Source: Clostridiaceae bacterium (lineage in GTDB: Bacteria > Bacillota > Clostridia > DSM-8532). From it: a stretch of 47,666 nt of DNA. Each line of letters begins with the position of its first letter. Within the stretch, counting starts at the first letter, position 1. A program made the translations under genes and the position numbers. Below are positions 1 to 7,769 of the stretch, one piece after another. The notes below the pieces were generated by a model. It was not told the origin of the DNA, searched no databases, and was given only the letters and a program-made list of their open reading frames with translations. The stretch lies in NCBI GenBank assembly GCA_012719645.1, contig JAAXZX010000108.1, positions 1 to 47,666 on the forward strand. The letters run 5' to 3'.

Positions 1-333
1 GAATGAAAAAGTATCATAGCCTGCCGCGAACAGCACATATTGCCTGCATCCCATGGCCGTCTCATTCATGAGATGCTTTTCGCAGAAAGCGCTTCGCCCA
101 AGCACTGACGGAGATAGATGACGGTCTGCAATGAATCTCAGCGCTTCCGAGGCATCGCCTTTAAACCCCGGCGCAAAAAACTGAATGCCCTTAGCCATGT
201 TGTCTGCAATACTCAAGTAATCCTCTTCGCCTAAAATAATGCCGGCAATATCATCCTTGAAAACCCATTCGGTGTTATTCCTGTAATGATAGGCACGTGC
301 GAAGCAGCTCACTTTTGCAGTCATATGGTTCAT
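1..333 (-). CDS. Class I SAM-dependent methyltransferase, LCM/PPM1-like (partial)
   Basis: The reading frame runs from an ATG at 333 to the window edge without a stop, so only the N-terminal 111 residues are seen. They resemble the leucine carboxyl methyltransferase-like family (COG3315, often annotated as polyketide O-methyltransferase): an early Ala-Arg-Ala-Tyr-His-Tyr stretch near residue 12, a Leu-Gly-Glu-Glu segment, and a Cys-Arg-Gln-Tyr-Val-Leu-Phe-Ala-Ala-Gly-Tyr-Asp-Thr-Phe segment near residue 95. The last is the family's SAM-binding GxG-like loop. An AAAGGG ribosome binding site lies about 6 bases before the ATG. The substrate cannot be told; these proteins usually methylate small-molecule or protein carboxylates or hydroxyls. 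The C-terminal half lies outside the window. Confidence 0.75.
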   Translation of the reverse strand, partial: MNHMTAKVSCFARAYHYRNNTEWVFKDDIAGIILGEEDYLSIADNMAKGIQFFAPGFKGDASEALRFIADRHLSPSVLGRSAFCEKHLMNETAMGCRQYVLFAAGYDTFSF

Positions 334-493
334 ACAATCAACCCTTTCCGTAATAGCGTTTAATTCTTAATACAACATTTTGCCGTTAACAACAAGACTT
401 TAAATTGCAGCGGAAATATGGTAATATGGGACCATCGAGGAGAGAATTTTCCATAACAAATCCAGGAAGTGCGCGGTTTTTTACCTGTGGACA

Positions 494-523
494 AAACCCT
501 TAAGCAGCACTGCTTAAGGGTTT
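494..523. terminator. Hairpin with T-tracts, probable bidirectional terminator
   Basis: A perfect 13-bp inverted repeat (494-506 with 511-523), with a 4-base loop, carries A residues on one side and T residues on the other. It could stop transcription from either strand. No intact gene ends next to it, so it may be left from a lost gene. Confidence 0.6.
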
Positions 524-740
524 TTCTTCGGTTAAAAGCATGGGAAAACATTGCATGCAGGTGCTTTTGAACCTGAATGCCGAGGGTTGAGCGGCAATAT
601 TAGAGAGCTACATCCGGTATCTTGAAAACGTACCAAACATTCATCTGCTGATACTGGATGACCTGTCGGCTCTGCATGCGGGAAGCTGTTGGCATATCAA
701 GCGGAATTCGTGCCGAGTCATTTCTTTATTTGTTTTTTAT
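524..740. other. Gap without an intact gene; possible decayed ORF
   Basis: This stretch between the hairpin and the repeat cluster has no gene with a start codon and ribosome binding site. One plus-strand frame stays open from 591 into the repeats. Around 603-705 it reads like protein (a Tyr-Ile-Arg-Tyr-Leu-Glu segment followed by Leu-Leu-Ile-Leu-Asp-Asp-Leu), which may be the remains of a broken gene. I cannot assign a family. Confidence 0.25.
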
Positions 741-747
741 TTGAACA

Positions 748-831
748 ACCAAGGGGACAGTCCCCTTGGTTTGTTCGGCCACGAGAACCGCCCCCTTGGT
801 TTGCGACCGCGAGAACCGTCCCCCTGGTTTG
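748..831. repeat. Cluster of three copies of a GGGGACGGTTC-type dispersed repeat
   Basis: Three units lie side by side: a palindromic unit at 748-770 (ACCAAGGGGAC and its mirror), then GAGAACCGCCCCCTTGGTTT at 783-802 and GAGAACCGTCCCCCTGGTTT at 811-830. The same core recurs in this window near 19661-19684, 29310-29326 (diverged) and 40021-40062, always between genes. Short GC-rich, partly palindromic intergenic elements of this kind behave like bacterial REP elements. Confidence 0.75.
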
Positions 832-903
832 AAAAAAGCCATCAGAAAGCCTTGCTGCCAAGGCCTTCTGACGGCGACCATGTACAAAATAAGAACGCGG
901 CTT

Positions 904-1089
904 TTATTTTGTAATAACCACTTTCCCCTCAGAATCGAGAAGAGGTGTAATGCCACCGGCATAACCTGATTTCCATATCAAATAATTAACGCCGGTTACT
1001 TTATCTACAATTATCTGGCGAAAGCCCTCATTTTTTAACTGAGAACCATCTTTATAGATTACTTCGAATCTATCTTCCCACCTTGTCAT
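904..1089 (-). CDS. DUF6440 family small protein
   Basis: A 61-residue cytosolic protein without signal peptide or membrane segment. It matches my memory of the DUF6440 family: an Arg-Phe-Glu-Val-Ile-Tyr start, then Ile-Ile-Val-Asp-Lys-x-Thr-Gly-Val-Asn-Tyr-Leu and a Ser-Gly-Tyr-Ala-Gly-Gly-Ile-Thr-Pro-Leu-Leu-Asp segment near the C-terminus. The family is common in Bacillota and has no known function. The start at 1089 is supported by a GGGAGGAA ribosome binding site. It is transcribed alone, towards the repeat cluster at 748-831. Confidence 0.75.
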   Translation of the reverse strand: MTRWEDRFEVIYKDGSQLKNEGFRQIIVDKVTGVNYLIWKSGYAGGITPLLDSEGKVVITK

Positions 1090-1127
1090 TTCATATTCCT
1101 CCCAATAAATTCATGTTTCAGGCACAG

Positions 1128-1162
1128 ATTATACACCAAAAACCCTTGAGTTACTATAGTAA
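1128..1162 (-). promoter_or_regulatory. Possible promoter of the DUF6440 gene with palindrome
   Basis: On the minus strand a perfect TATAAT lies at 1133-1128, about 40 bases before the start codon of the DUF6440 gene. Roughly 17 bases upstream, where the -35 box would be, sits the perfect 12-base palindrome TTACTATAGTAA (1151-1162). No good -35 consensus is present, so the palindrome may be an activator or repressor site. Confidence 0.4.
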
Positions 1163-1267
1163 ATAGGCTATGTATTCTTTATTCGCATCCCGGTTTTATT
1201 AACTACAATCAACTCATAGTCCCGCACTTTTCATCCTTTAAAATTCAATAACATAAATAAAAAAACA

Positions 1268-1302
1268 AAAGCCTTGAAAACATTTACATTTTCAAGGCTT
1301 TT
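1268..1302 (-). terminator. Rho-independent terminator of tRNA-Ala
   Basis: A 13-bp inverted repeat (AAAGCCTTGAAAA and its complement) with a short loop lies directly after the 3' end of the tRNA on the minus strand and is followed by a T-rich run. Confidence 0.8.
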
Positions 1303-1306
1303 AGCC

Positions 1307-1382
<76 letters not shown>

Positions 1383-1518
1383 ATATATGGCTTAAGAGAA
1401 CTTTCTCTTGAGCAAGCATAAACAATTATAGCATCAACTTTATAGGTAGGCAATAGACTTGTTTGGATTTTTTCAAGATAAAACTGGGCTTTTAAGAAAT
1501 ATCCGGGAGGAAGCCAAA

Positions 1519-1560
1519 AGCCCCCAGGCTCCAAAGGAATGGCTGGAGCGCCGAGGGCTT
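1519..1560 (-). terminator. Terminator of the alcohol dehydrogenase gene
   Basis: A long, slightly imperfect GC-rich stem (AGCCCTCGGCGCTCC pairing with GGAGCCTGGGGGCT) lies 24 bases past the dehydrogenase stop codon. On the minus strand it is followed by a short T run. Confidence 0.65.
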
Positions 1561-1583
1561 GATTCATTTCACTAAAGCATGGG

Positions 1584-2753
1584 CTATTTCGCAAGTTTCA
1601 GGATTTCATAAACGGCCTGCTTGTTGAGCTTTACGAAACCTCCCACGGTATGGGTATCCGATGAAGTGCATTTGTCAGCCATCTCTTCAAGCCTGCTGTC
1701 ATCGATGCCGGCCTCGCTGAGGGATACGGGAAGCCCGATGGACGAGAAGAAAGCCTTGAGCTTTTCAATACCCTTGAGGGCTGTTTCCTCGGGATTGCGG
1801 AAGTTGTATTCCACGTCCCAGACCCGCACAGCGAACTGGGCGAAGCGCTCGATGTCGTGTTTGTACACATACTTCATCCAGGCCGGGAACACGATGGCCA
1901 GGCCGGCTCCATGGGCAATATCATATATGCCGCTGATCTCATGTTCGATGTCGTGGGATGCCCAGTCTTCATCCCTTCCTGTTCCCAGGAGGTTGTTATG
2001 GGCCACGGTAGCTGTCCACATGATCTCCGCGCGGGCTGCGTAATCGGTGGGATTGGCCAGTGCCTTGGGCACATTGTTGATAAGGGTTTTCATGGTAGAC
2101 TCACAGAGCCTGTCGGTGAGTTCCACATCCTTCGTATTGGTGAAGTACCTTTCCATGATATGGGCCATTATGTCGGCGGCGCCGCAGGCAGTCTGGTAAT
2201 TGGGCAGGGTATAGGTGAGCTCGGGATTCAGTATGCTGAACCTGGGGAAGATACGATCGGTGGTAAGCCCTCTCTTGTACCAGCCGTCTTCATTGGTGAT
2301 GACCGAACTCGGGCTGGCTTCGCTGCCTGCAGCCGGAATGGTCAGAACCACGCCCACAGGCAATGCTTCCTTCACTTTAGCTTTACCAATATAGAAGTCC
2401 CAGACATCACCGTCATAGGGAACGCCTACGGCTATGGCCTTGGCCGAGTCGATGGCGCTTCCCCCTCCGACAGCCAGGATGAACCTGATCCCTTCCTTCC
2501 GGCATATCTCGATGCCCTGCCGCACAAGGGACAATCTTGGATTTGGCTGGACCCCTGCCAGTTCTGTGAATTCAACGCCAGCCTCTTTCAGAGACTTTAC
2601 AACTGTATCGTACAGCCCGATTTTCTTTATACTGCCACCGCCATAGTGGAGCAAAACCTTATCGGCATGTTTCTTAGTTTCAGCGCCCACCAGGTTCTCT
2701 GTTCCCTTGCCGAAAATGATTCTGGTGGGATTCAGGAATATGAAATTATTCAC
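1584..2753 (-). CDS. Iron-containing alcohol dehydrogenase (butanol dehydrogenase type)
   Basis: The 389-residue protein is a full-length group III (iron-dependent) alcohol dehydrogenase, closest in feel to the NADPH-dependent butanol dehydrogenases BdhA/YqdH. It would reduce aldehydes to alcohols in the cytosol during fermentation. The nucleotide-binding GGGSAIDSAKA motif lies near residue 97. The metal ligands are visible as Asp and His in GAADIMAHIMERYF (about 192-205) and two His in the HDIEHE and DIAHGAG segments (about 268-282). It starts with GTG preceded by AAGGGGG. It stands alone and diverges from the sugar kinase at 3103; the shared 349-bp gap may coordinate them. The physiological substrate is not clear from sequence. 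Confidence 0.92.
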   Translation of the reverse strand: MNNFIFLNPTRIIFGKGTENLVGAETKKHADKVLLHYGGGSIKKIGLYDTVVKSLKEAGVEFTELAGVQPNPRLSLVRQGIEICRKEGIRFILAVGGGSAIDSAKAIAVGVPYDGDVWDFYIGKAKVKEALPVGVVLTIPAAGSEASPSSVITNEDGWYKRGLTTDRIFPRFSILNPELTYTLPNYQTACGAADIMAHIMERYFTNTKDVELTDRLCESTMKTLINNVPKALANPTDYAARAEIMWTATVAHNNLLGTGRDEDWASHDIEHEISGIYDIAHGAGLAIVFPAWMKYVYKHDIERFAQFAVRVWDVEYNFRNPEETALKGIEKLKAFFSSIGLPVSLSEAGIDDSRLEEMADKCTSSDTHTVGGFVKLNKQAVYEILKLAK

Positions 2754-2929
2754 CTTGTTACCCCCTTCTTTTTCTGTTTCTTAATCAATATTTTACCCTA
2801 TTTTGATCAGTTTAAGAAATCTTTTAGTGCGAGATGCCGCCGCTGTCTTTAAAAAAATACCTTTTTGCGCAAACAGGGCGCATTGGTGTATGTACAAGCC
2901 CTGTCTGCATATGATAAGCTAATAACGCA

Positions 2930-2983
2930 CCGGTTTTTTCGTCCAATTACCTGAAGTCAGGGGGCATATGAGGAAGAAACCGG
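2930..2983 (+). other. Stem-loop in the 5' leader of the sugar kinase; rest of the gap
   Basis: CCGGTTTTTTC at 2930-2940 pairs with GAAGAAACCGG at 2973-2983 (11 bp with one G-U pair) and encloses a smaller hairpin, CCTG-AAGT-CAGG at 2950-2961. Another inverted repeat, ACAGGGC/GCCCTGT, lies at 2873-2879 and 2898-2904. These sit 120-230 bases before the kinase start and may be operators or a structured RNA leader. I do not recognise a known riboswitch. Confidence 0.45.
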
Positions 2984-3102
2984 AAATGTTATAGATGATG
3001 ATTTTCAGGGTAAAAACCTTTATACACAAGGATTCAGCCGCGTTCCCGGGCTTGTGGGAAGCGGTAAGGCATAAATCAATATAGTCTTAGGGGGAATCAT
3101 TT

Positions 3103-4707
3103 ATGAATCTTAATGATGCCAGGAATGACATCCTGAACGGCAGAACTGCTATCGGAATCGAGCTTGGCTCCACGCGCATCAAGACGGTGCTGATCAATTC
3201 CAACAATGAGCCTATCGCCGCCGGCAACCATAACTGGGAAAACCAATATATCGATAACATCTGGACATATGATCTGGATGATGTCTGGAGAGGCCTGCAG
3301 GACAGCTACAGTAACATGCTGAAGGACGTGGAGGAAAAATACGGCGTTAAGCTCCAGACCACCGGAGCCATAGGCATCAGCGGCATGATGCACGGCTATC
3401 TTGTTTTTGACAAGTCAGGGAAGCAGCTGACCAACTTCCGCACCTGGAGAAACACCATCACGGGCCAGGCTTCCGAGTATCTGACAAAGCTTTTCAACTA
3501 CCCCATTCCCCAGAGATGGAGCATTGCCCATCTATACCAGGCAATTCTCAACGGGGAGGACCACATTCCCCAAATCGACTATATGACAACCCTTGCAGGC
3601 TATGTCCACTGGAAGCTGACAGGCCAGCGTGTACTGGGCATTGATGAGGCGTCGGGCATGTTCCCGATCGATATCAGGACAAGCGACTGGAACAAAATAA
3701 TGATTGAGCAGTTCAACAGCCTGGTGCACCCGAAGAAATATCCATGGCGTATTGAGGATATCCTGCCGAAGGTCCTGTTGGCGGGTCAGAATGCCGGAAC
3801 CCTTACCGAAGAAGGGGCAAGGCTCCTGGATGTTACCGGCCAGCTGAAGCCGGGCATCCCGTTCTGCCCTCCCGAAGGCGATGCCGGAACCGGAATGGTG
3901 GCCACCAACAGCGTCGCGGCACGTACCGGTAATGTTTCGGCAGGAACATCGGTCTTCGCCATGATCGTTCTGGAAAAGGAACTGTCCGCTGTATATTCCG
4001 AACTGGATCTTGTGACCACTCCCGACGGAAAACTTGTGGCCATGGTACATTCCAATAACTGCACATCGGACTATGACGCATGGATAGCGCTGTTCTCAGA
4101 GGTCATCAAATCCCTTGGCATGAGCGTTGAAAAGCCGAGGCTCTACGACACGCTGCTGGGCATGGCCCTCCAGGGCGATCCCGACTGCGGCGGGCTTCTG
4201 TCCTACGGATACCTTTCCGGCGAGCATATTACCGGTTTTGAAGAGGGAAGGCCGTTGTTTGTTCGCCTGCCGGGGAGCCGGTTCAACCTTGCCAATTTCA
4301 TGAGGGTTCACCTGATGTCCTCGCTGGGCGCTCTGAATACAGGTATGAGGATCCTTTATGAGAAGGAAAACGTGAAGATAGACGAGATGCTGGGCCATGG
4401 CGGTTTCTTCAAGACAAAGGAAGTGGGGCAGAGGATCATGGCTGCCGCCGTAAATGTTCCCGTATCGGTAATGGAAACAGCCGGGGAAGGCGGAGCGTGG
4501 GGAATCGCGCTGCTGGCTTCCTACCTGGTGAACCGGGAAGAGAACCAGACTCTGGACGACTTCCTCAACAAGAAGGTATTCTCACAACAGCCCAAGACCA
4601 CTGTAAATCCCGATCCCAGGGATGTAGCCGGTTTCAATGAATTCATGAAGCGTTACACCCAGGGGCTGGCAATAGAGCGGGCCGCGGTGGATAACCTGAA
4701 GGAATGA
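3103..4707 (+). CDS. FGGY-family carbohydrate kinase
   Basis: The 534-residue protein has the two actin-like domains of FGGY sugar kinases, which phosphorylate ketoses or polyols with ATP in the cytosol. An N-terminal phosphate-binding [11 protein letters not shown] lies near residue 18, [14 protein letters not shown] near 90, the second-domain [12 protein letters not shown] near 280, and a C-terminal [15 protein letters not shown] near 430 with the GEGGAWG adenosine motif near 463. It resembles xylulokinase- and ribulokinase-like proteins of clostridia but is not a canonical XylB or AraB, so the sugar is left open. An AGGGGG site precedes the ATG. It is monocistronic with its own terminator. 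The divergent alcohol dehydrogenase hints at a shared sugar or polyol pathway, which is inference. Confidence 0.85.
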   Translation: MNLNDARNDILNGRTAIGIELGSTRIKTVLINSNNEPIAAGNHNWENQYIDNIWTYDLDDVWRGLQDSYSNMLKDVEEKYGVKLQTTGAIGISGMMHGYLVFDKSGKQLTNFRTWRNTITGQASEYLTKLFNYPIPQRWSIAHLYQAILNGEDHIPQIDYMTTLAGYVHWKLTGQRVLGIDEASGMFPIDIRTSDWNKIMIEQFNSLVHPKKYPWRIEDILPKVLLAGQNAGTLTEEGARLLDVTGQLKPGIPFCPPEGDAGTGMVATNSVAARTGNVSAGTSVFAMIVLEKELSAVYSELDLVTTPDGKLVAMVHSNNCTSDYDAWIALFSEVIKSLGMSVEKPRLYDTLLGMALQGDPDCGGLLSYGYLSGEHITGFEEGRPLFVRLPGSRFNLANFMRVHLMSSLGALNTGMRILYEKENVKIDEMLGHGGFFKTKEVGQRIMAAAVNVPVSVMETAGEGGAWGIALLASYLVNREENQTLDDFLNKKVFSQQPKTTVNPDPRDVAGFNEFMKRYTQGLAIERAAVDNLKE

Positions 4708-4798
4708 GCATTGAAACAGATGGAACAGGTAGATAGGTTCGAAGCCTGTTAATAACGGCTAATTTCATACATTGCTTTTGACTAAAATATGCAGGAAT

Positions 4799-4851
4799 AA
4801 CCCCTTTACATGGTATTATTATGCCGGAACCCCGCCATTAAAGGGGTTTTT
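4799..4851 (+). terminator. Terminator after the sugar kinase
   Basis: AACCCCTTTA (4799-4808) pairs with TAAAGGGGTT (4839-4848) across a 30-base loop and is followed by TTTTT. A shorter alternative stem using ACCCC (4830-4833 region) closes a smaller loop. Confidence 0.75.
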
Positions 4852-4950
4852 CTTATGCCAGAAAGCAGTATTCATTCTGGCAGCCATTGCAGCAATTATG
4901 ATAATATGGAAAAATATAAGGGGTTTCATTAAGGAGTTGAGGGGTCAAGT

Positions 4951-5697
4951 ATGGTATGCAAATATTGCGGCGCTGAATTTGAGGACAATGCTCCCCAATG
5001 CCCTTTTTGCCATAGCGAAAATACCGAGCTTGCAGAAAGGATCTATAAAAAGCAGGTTGGGGAAGTTCTCGGAAAGATCAGAAATGTCAAAGAGGAAGCG
5101 AAAAAAGAGGAAAGAAGAATTTCCAGGAAGGCTGTAAAGATATTTCTTGTTTCCGTGGCGGTTTTATTGGCCGTTATTGCTTTGTGGCATATTGTTTCGG
5201 AAGTCATTTCGGTAGTTAAAATCAACACGGAAAAGAAAAAAGAAGACGTATACCTGGCAGAACTGGACGCATATTACCAGAAAGGGGATTATGACGGACT
5301 TAAGGAATACTACTACGGCAGCAGCGACGTTTTTACATTCAGGGCCGAAAAGTATCGGGAAGTTGTTTATGCTTTGGGATATATGTATAATATCAGAAGG
5401 TTTGAGACGGAAGAACCTTTGTTCCCTATAACCATATACGCCATCCTCGAAGATTTCAACGGATTGTACAGGTTGACCGAAGAAAAAACGAATGATAGTA
5501 CCGTTTACGGGAATGAAGATGTACTTTTGGGTTTTCTGGCTGAAGCAGAAGAGTTTTTAAAAGAAACGCTGGGTATGACCGAAGCCGGGATAGAAGCGGT
5601 GAAGGAGGCAAAGTTGGAAAATGGTTCTTTTGACAGTACGCTTCAGGATATAACCGATGAAATCTGCAACCGCCTTGGGATCAAAGAAGAATACTGA
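4951..5697 (+). CDS. Zinc-ribbon single-pass membrane protein (trio, first)
   Basis: A 248-residue protein of unknown function. Residues 3-20 form a zinc ribbon with cysteines at 3, 6, 17 and 20. A charged, probably coiled-coil stretch follows (about 30-60), then one membrane segment (about 62-85), then an acidic, Tyr- and Glu-rich domain of about 150 residues that looks all-helical. By the positive-inside rule the zinc ribbon is cytoplasmic and the C-terminal domain external. It is the first of three adjacent genes with the same plan; an Asp-Ala-Tyr-Tyr-Gln-Lys-Gly-Asp-Tyr-Asp segment just after the membrane helix recurs in the third protein. AAGGAG-TTGAGGGG precedes the ATG. Codon use is more A+T-rich than in the flanking genes. 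A role in sensing or envelope assembly is only a guess. Confidence 0.8.
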   Translation: MVCKYCGAEFEDNAPQCPFCHSENTELAERIYKKQVGEVLGKIRNVKEEAKKEERRISRKAVKIFLVSVAVLLAVIALWHIVSEVISVVKINTEKKKEDVYLAELDAYYQKGDYDGLKEYYYGSSDVFTFRAEKYREVVYALGYMYNIRRFETEEPLFPITIYAILEDFNGLYRLTEEKTNDSTVYGNEDVLLGFLAEAEEFLKETLGMTEAGIEAVKEAKLENGSFDSTLQDITDEICNRLGIKEEY

Positions 5698-5721
5698 TTC
5701 TGGTTTGAAAGGGAAGATAAA

Positions 5722-6525
5722 ATGAAATGTAAAAACTGCGGTGCATCGGTTCCTTCGAGATTGCCGGCCTGTGAATACTGCGGAACGGCAAACGAAGTAT
5801 ACATAAAACGAAAACAGGAAATGGAATTCCTGCTGAATATCTTCAACAGGGCAAAGCGCAGGGCGCTTATTGAGGCCGCGCCGGATATTGCGGTCAGGGT
5901 GCTTAACAAGTTCGTCATTGCGGCCGCAATTTTGCTGGTTGCCGCCCTGTTCGTGAATTTTGCGGTTTTTATGCTGACCGAAAGAGCGTACCGCGAGAAA
6001 CCCGTCGGTAATGAAGAAGAGCATTTGCAGGTTCTTGAAAAAATGCATGAGGAGAAAAGGTTCGACGAAATAGGCGGGTATTTATACCAGAACAATCTTT
6101 ACAGTGACCGTTACCTAATATATCAGCAGGCTCAGGCAATTTATGAGGATATCAGCTTTTTCTGGTCAAACGCAGGTTACTTTGAGAACACCCGCAATGA
6201 GACAGAAAGCGGAAAGAACCCTCAACAAGCCACTGAAGAAGACGCAAGAAGGAAGTTTGCCGATTTATTGAGCTGCGCCAATGAGGTTTTCAATTTCATT
6301 AAAGAAGACGGAATATACTCCTACCAGGACGAGTTGCTTCCGGAGAATATGGATTATTACCAGGAGTGCGTAATGGAGGTTACGGCCTGCCTTAAGTACA
6401 GATGCGGATTGAGTGATGAAGAAATAAAAACTCTCGGTGAGTTTAAAAATTCATATTCCACTGAGTTTACCGGCTACTGCAATGAATTGTATGATAAATA
6501 TTCATCGCAAAGGGAGAGTAACTGA
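5722..6525 (+). CDS. Zinc-ribbon single-pass membrane protein (trio, second)
   Basis: This 267-residue protein has the same architecture as its upstream neighbour. A zinc ribbon has cysteines at 3, 6, 17 and 20 (identical spacing). A basic linker follows (about 29-50), then one membrane segment (about 63-85) and a 180-residue acidic, helical-looking external domain. The domain carries a Val-Leu-Glu-Lys-Met-His-Glu-Glu-Lys-Arg-Phe-Asp stretch in the position of the KGDY-like repeat of the first protein. The gap to the first gene is 24 bases with an AAAGGGAAG ribosome binding site, and the stop codon directly abuts the third gene's ATG, so the three genes form one operon. No known family is recognised beyond the zinc ribbon. 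Confidence 0.8.
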   Translation: MKCKNCGASVPSRLPACEYCGTANEVYIKRKQEMEFLLNIFNRAKRRALIEAAPDIAVRVLNKFVIAAAILLVAALFVNFAVFMLTERAYREKPVGNEEEHLQVLEKMHEEKRFDEIGGYLYQNNLYSDRYLIYQQAQAIYEDISFFWSNAGYFENTRNETESGKNPQQATEEDARRKFADLLSCANEVFNFIKEDGIYSYQDELLPENMDYYQECVMEVTACLKYRCGLSDEEIKTLGEFKNSYSTEFTGYCNELYDKYSSQRESN

Positions 6526-6990
6526 ATGCACAGGTCTGATATGAGTAAAATTGTGCCGAAAGTTATAATTCGGATAGTTGTTCTTGTTTTCTTGATTGTT
6601 GTAATCGTATCCATTGTGACTATAACAATAAAAGACCTCATGGAGGATGTGGGGGACAGCGGGATGTACCTCACCTCGCTGGAATATAGCTATTATAGCG
6701 GAGAATATGGCCGGCTGTTCAGCATGCTGCCCGGTTATGATAAACGCTATACGGGGGAGTATTCAGTTTATACCGAGATGGCCCTGATTTATCGCACGTA
6801 TGAAAAATATCTTTTCTGGAACGATATTGTGGCAAGATGCGAGAATGATGATGAAAACCTAAAATACTACGAAAACTACAGGTCTCGGTACCTTGAGGAA
6901 TTGAGCCGGAAAATGAAATCTCTTAAGCATGAGGAAAACCGGTTGATAATGGATAAAATTATCAGGGATGCGGGTATTGAGCTTATATAG
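6526..6990 (+). CDS. Single-pass membrane protein without zinc ribbon (trio, third)
   Basis: A 154-residue protein that begins with a membrane helix (about 13-35). It lacks the zinc ribbon but keeps the external part of its two neighbours: a Leu-Glu-Tyr-Ser-Tyr-Tyr-Ser-Gly-Glu-Tyr-Gly-Arg-Leu segment aligns with the corresponding region of the first protein, followed by a Tyr-Thr-Glu-Met-Ala-Leu-Ile-Tyr helix. Its ATG follows the upstream TGA without a gap, so it is translationally coupled. A later ATG at 6541 is possible. I read it as a paralogue that lost or never had the cytoplasmic domain. Function unknown. Confidence 0.75.
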   Translation: MHRSDMSKIVPKVIIRIVVLVFLIVVIVSIVTITIKDLMEDVGDSGMYLTSLEYSYYSGEYGRLFSMLPGYDKRYTGEYSVYTEMALIYRTYEKYLFWNDIVARCENDDENLKYYENYRSRYLEELSRKMKSLKHEENRLIMDKIIRDAGIELI

Positions 6991-7045
6991 GAACTCAATA
7001 TATTGGGAATGTTCAGCCTTTGGAAGCCTGTTAGAAAAATAAGCG

Positions 7046-7065
7046 CCCCCGGCTAAGACCGGGGG
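7046..7065. terminator. GC-rich hairpin shared by the trio operon and hicB
   Basis: CCCCCGG at 7046-7052 pairs with CCGGGGG at 7059-7065 around a 6-base loop. It lies 56 bases past the membrane-protein trio on the plus strand. On the minus strand it overlaps the last codon and stop of the hicB reading frame. Confidence 0.7.
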
Positions 7066-7532
7066 TTATTCCTGATTTGAAGTTTATACCTGCTTTTTCG
7101 TGTTTTATATTGAGCCGGCAAGGGACTACAGCTGTGTGAATTATTGCTTACTCGCTCTATCAAAGCCTCTTTCAGAACGGCTGAGAAGTTTATTCCTGCC
7201 TTCTCAGCCTTGGTGTTGAGCCAATTGGGAATCGTCAAGGTTTTCTTGATGGCCTTGCTGTCATTTAAAGCCCGGTATTCAACAGTATCAACAAGCATTA
7301 AGTTCACAAACTCGTCCGGATAATGCTCAATCTCAAACGCATTCGACGCCGGGGGAATAATCTCATTGTTATCCTCCGCATCGCAGAGCCACATAGCGAT
7401 AGCATCTTTGGCCATATCAAGAGCATCAATAAGGTCATTTCCTTCCGTGACACAACCGGGAAGGTCGGGAACTCTTATAAAGTATTTGTCGTTTTCAAGC
7501 TTCTTAAAAACGGCAGGGTATACATATCTCAT
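7053..7532 (-). CDS. hicB: HicB-family antitoxin
   Basis: The 159-residue protein has the two parts of a HicB antitoxin. The first is a degraded RNase H-fold domain (residues 1-65, with Phe-Ile-Arg-Val-Pro-Asp-Leu-Pro-Gly-Cys-Val-Thr-Glu-Gly and Ala-Leu-Asp-Met-Ala-Lys-Asp-Ala-Ile). The second is a ribbon-helix-helix DNA-binding segment (about 98-128, Thr-Ile-Pro-Asn-Trp-Leu-Asn then Lys-Ala-Gly-Ile-Asn-Phe-Ser-Ala-Val-Leu). HicB normally neutralises the HicA mRNA interferase and represses its own operon. About 30 residues after the RHH part look unlike the family, are rich in Ser, Arg and Lys, and run into the terminator hairpin. This suggests a C-terminal frameshift. Only the tail of a hicA gene is left upstream. 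Confidence 0.88.
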   Translation of the reverse strand: MRYVYPAVFKKLENDKYFIRVPDLPGCVTEGNDLIDALDMAKDAIAMWLCDAEDNNEIIPPASNAFEIEHYPDEFVNLMLVDTVEYRALNDSKAIKKTLTIPNWLNTKAEKAGINFSAVLKEALIERVSNNSHSCSPLPAQYKTRKSRYKLQIRNNPRS

Positions 7533-7573
7533 ATATTACACTGCTCCTTTCATGGTATTGAAGGATGAGGAGC

Positions 7574-7669
7574 TTACTTCAAACCTGCTTCCTTTAAAAT
7601 TGCTTCTGCTGTGTGATTGCTAATCTCTGTGTGCCTCGGAATTGGTATTTTGATATGGTAACAATGCAT
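7574..7669 (-). pseudogene. Remnant of hicA toxin gene (C-terminal end only)
   Basis: Directly upstream of hicB on the same strand, the last 27 codons of an open frame read His-Ile-Lys-Ile-Pro-Ile-Pro-Arg-His-Thr-Glu-Ile and end Ala-Ile-Leu-Lys-Glu-Ala-Gly-Leu-Lys. This is the conserved end of HicA mRNA interferases. The frame can start at an ATG at 7669, but the part carrying the N-terminal helix and the catalytic histidine region is missing. Further upstream the frame reads Ile/Phe-rich nonsense and no other frame restores it. The toxin is therefore dead by deletion, probably between here and the DUF3006 gene at 7770. Confidence 0.75.
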
Positions 7670-7769
7670 AGTTATACTATCCAAGAAAGGAATAGATTGC
7701 AATATTATTATGAATGCTTGAATAAACTGTTGAAATAAAGAGGAAGAACAGATGTTGAAGACACTTACA

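Noticed and set aside
591-912. Plus-strand frame open for about 320 bases through the repeat cluster
   Set aside because: It has no start codon with a ribosome binding site, and half of it is the dispersed repeat. Only the part near 603-705 reads like protein and is noted as a possible remnant.
1857-2852. Long plus-strand open frame opposite the alcohol dehydrogenase
   Set aside because: It lies entirely in the antisense of a well-conserved enzyme, has no ribosome binding site and reads as low-sense protein (mirror of GC-rich codons).
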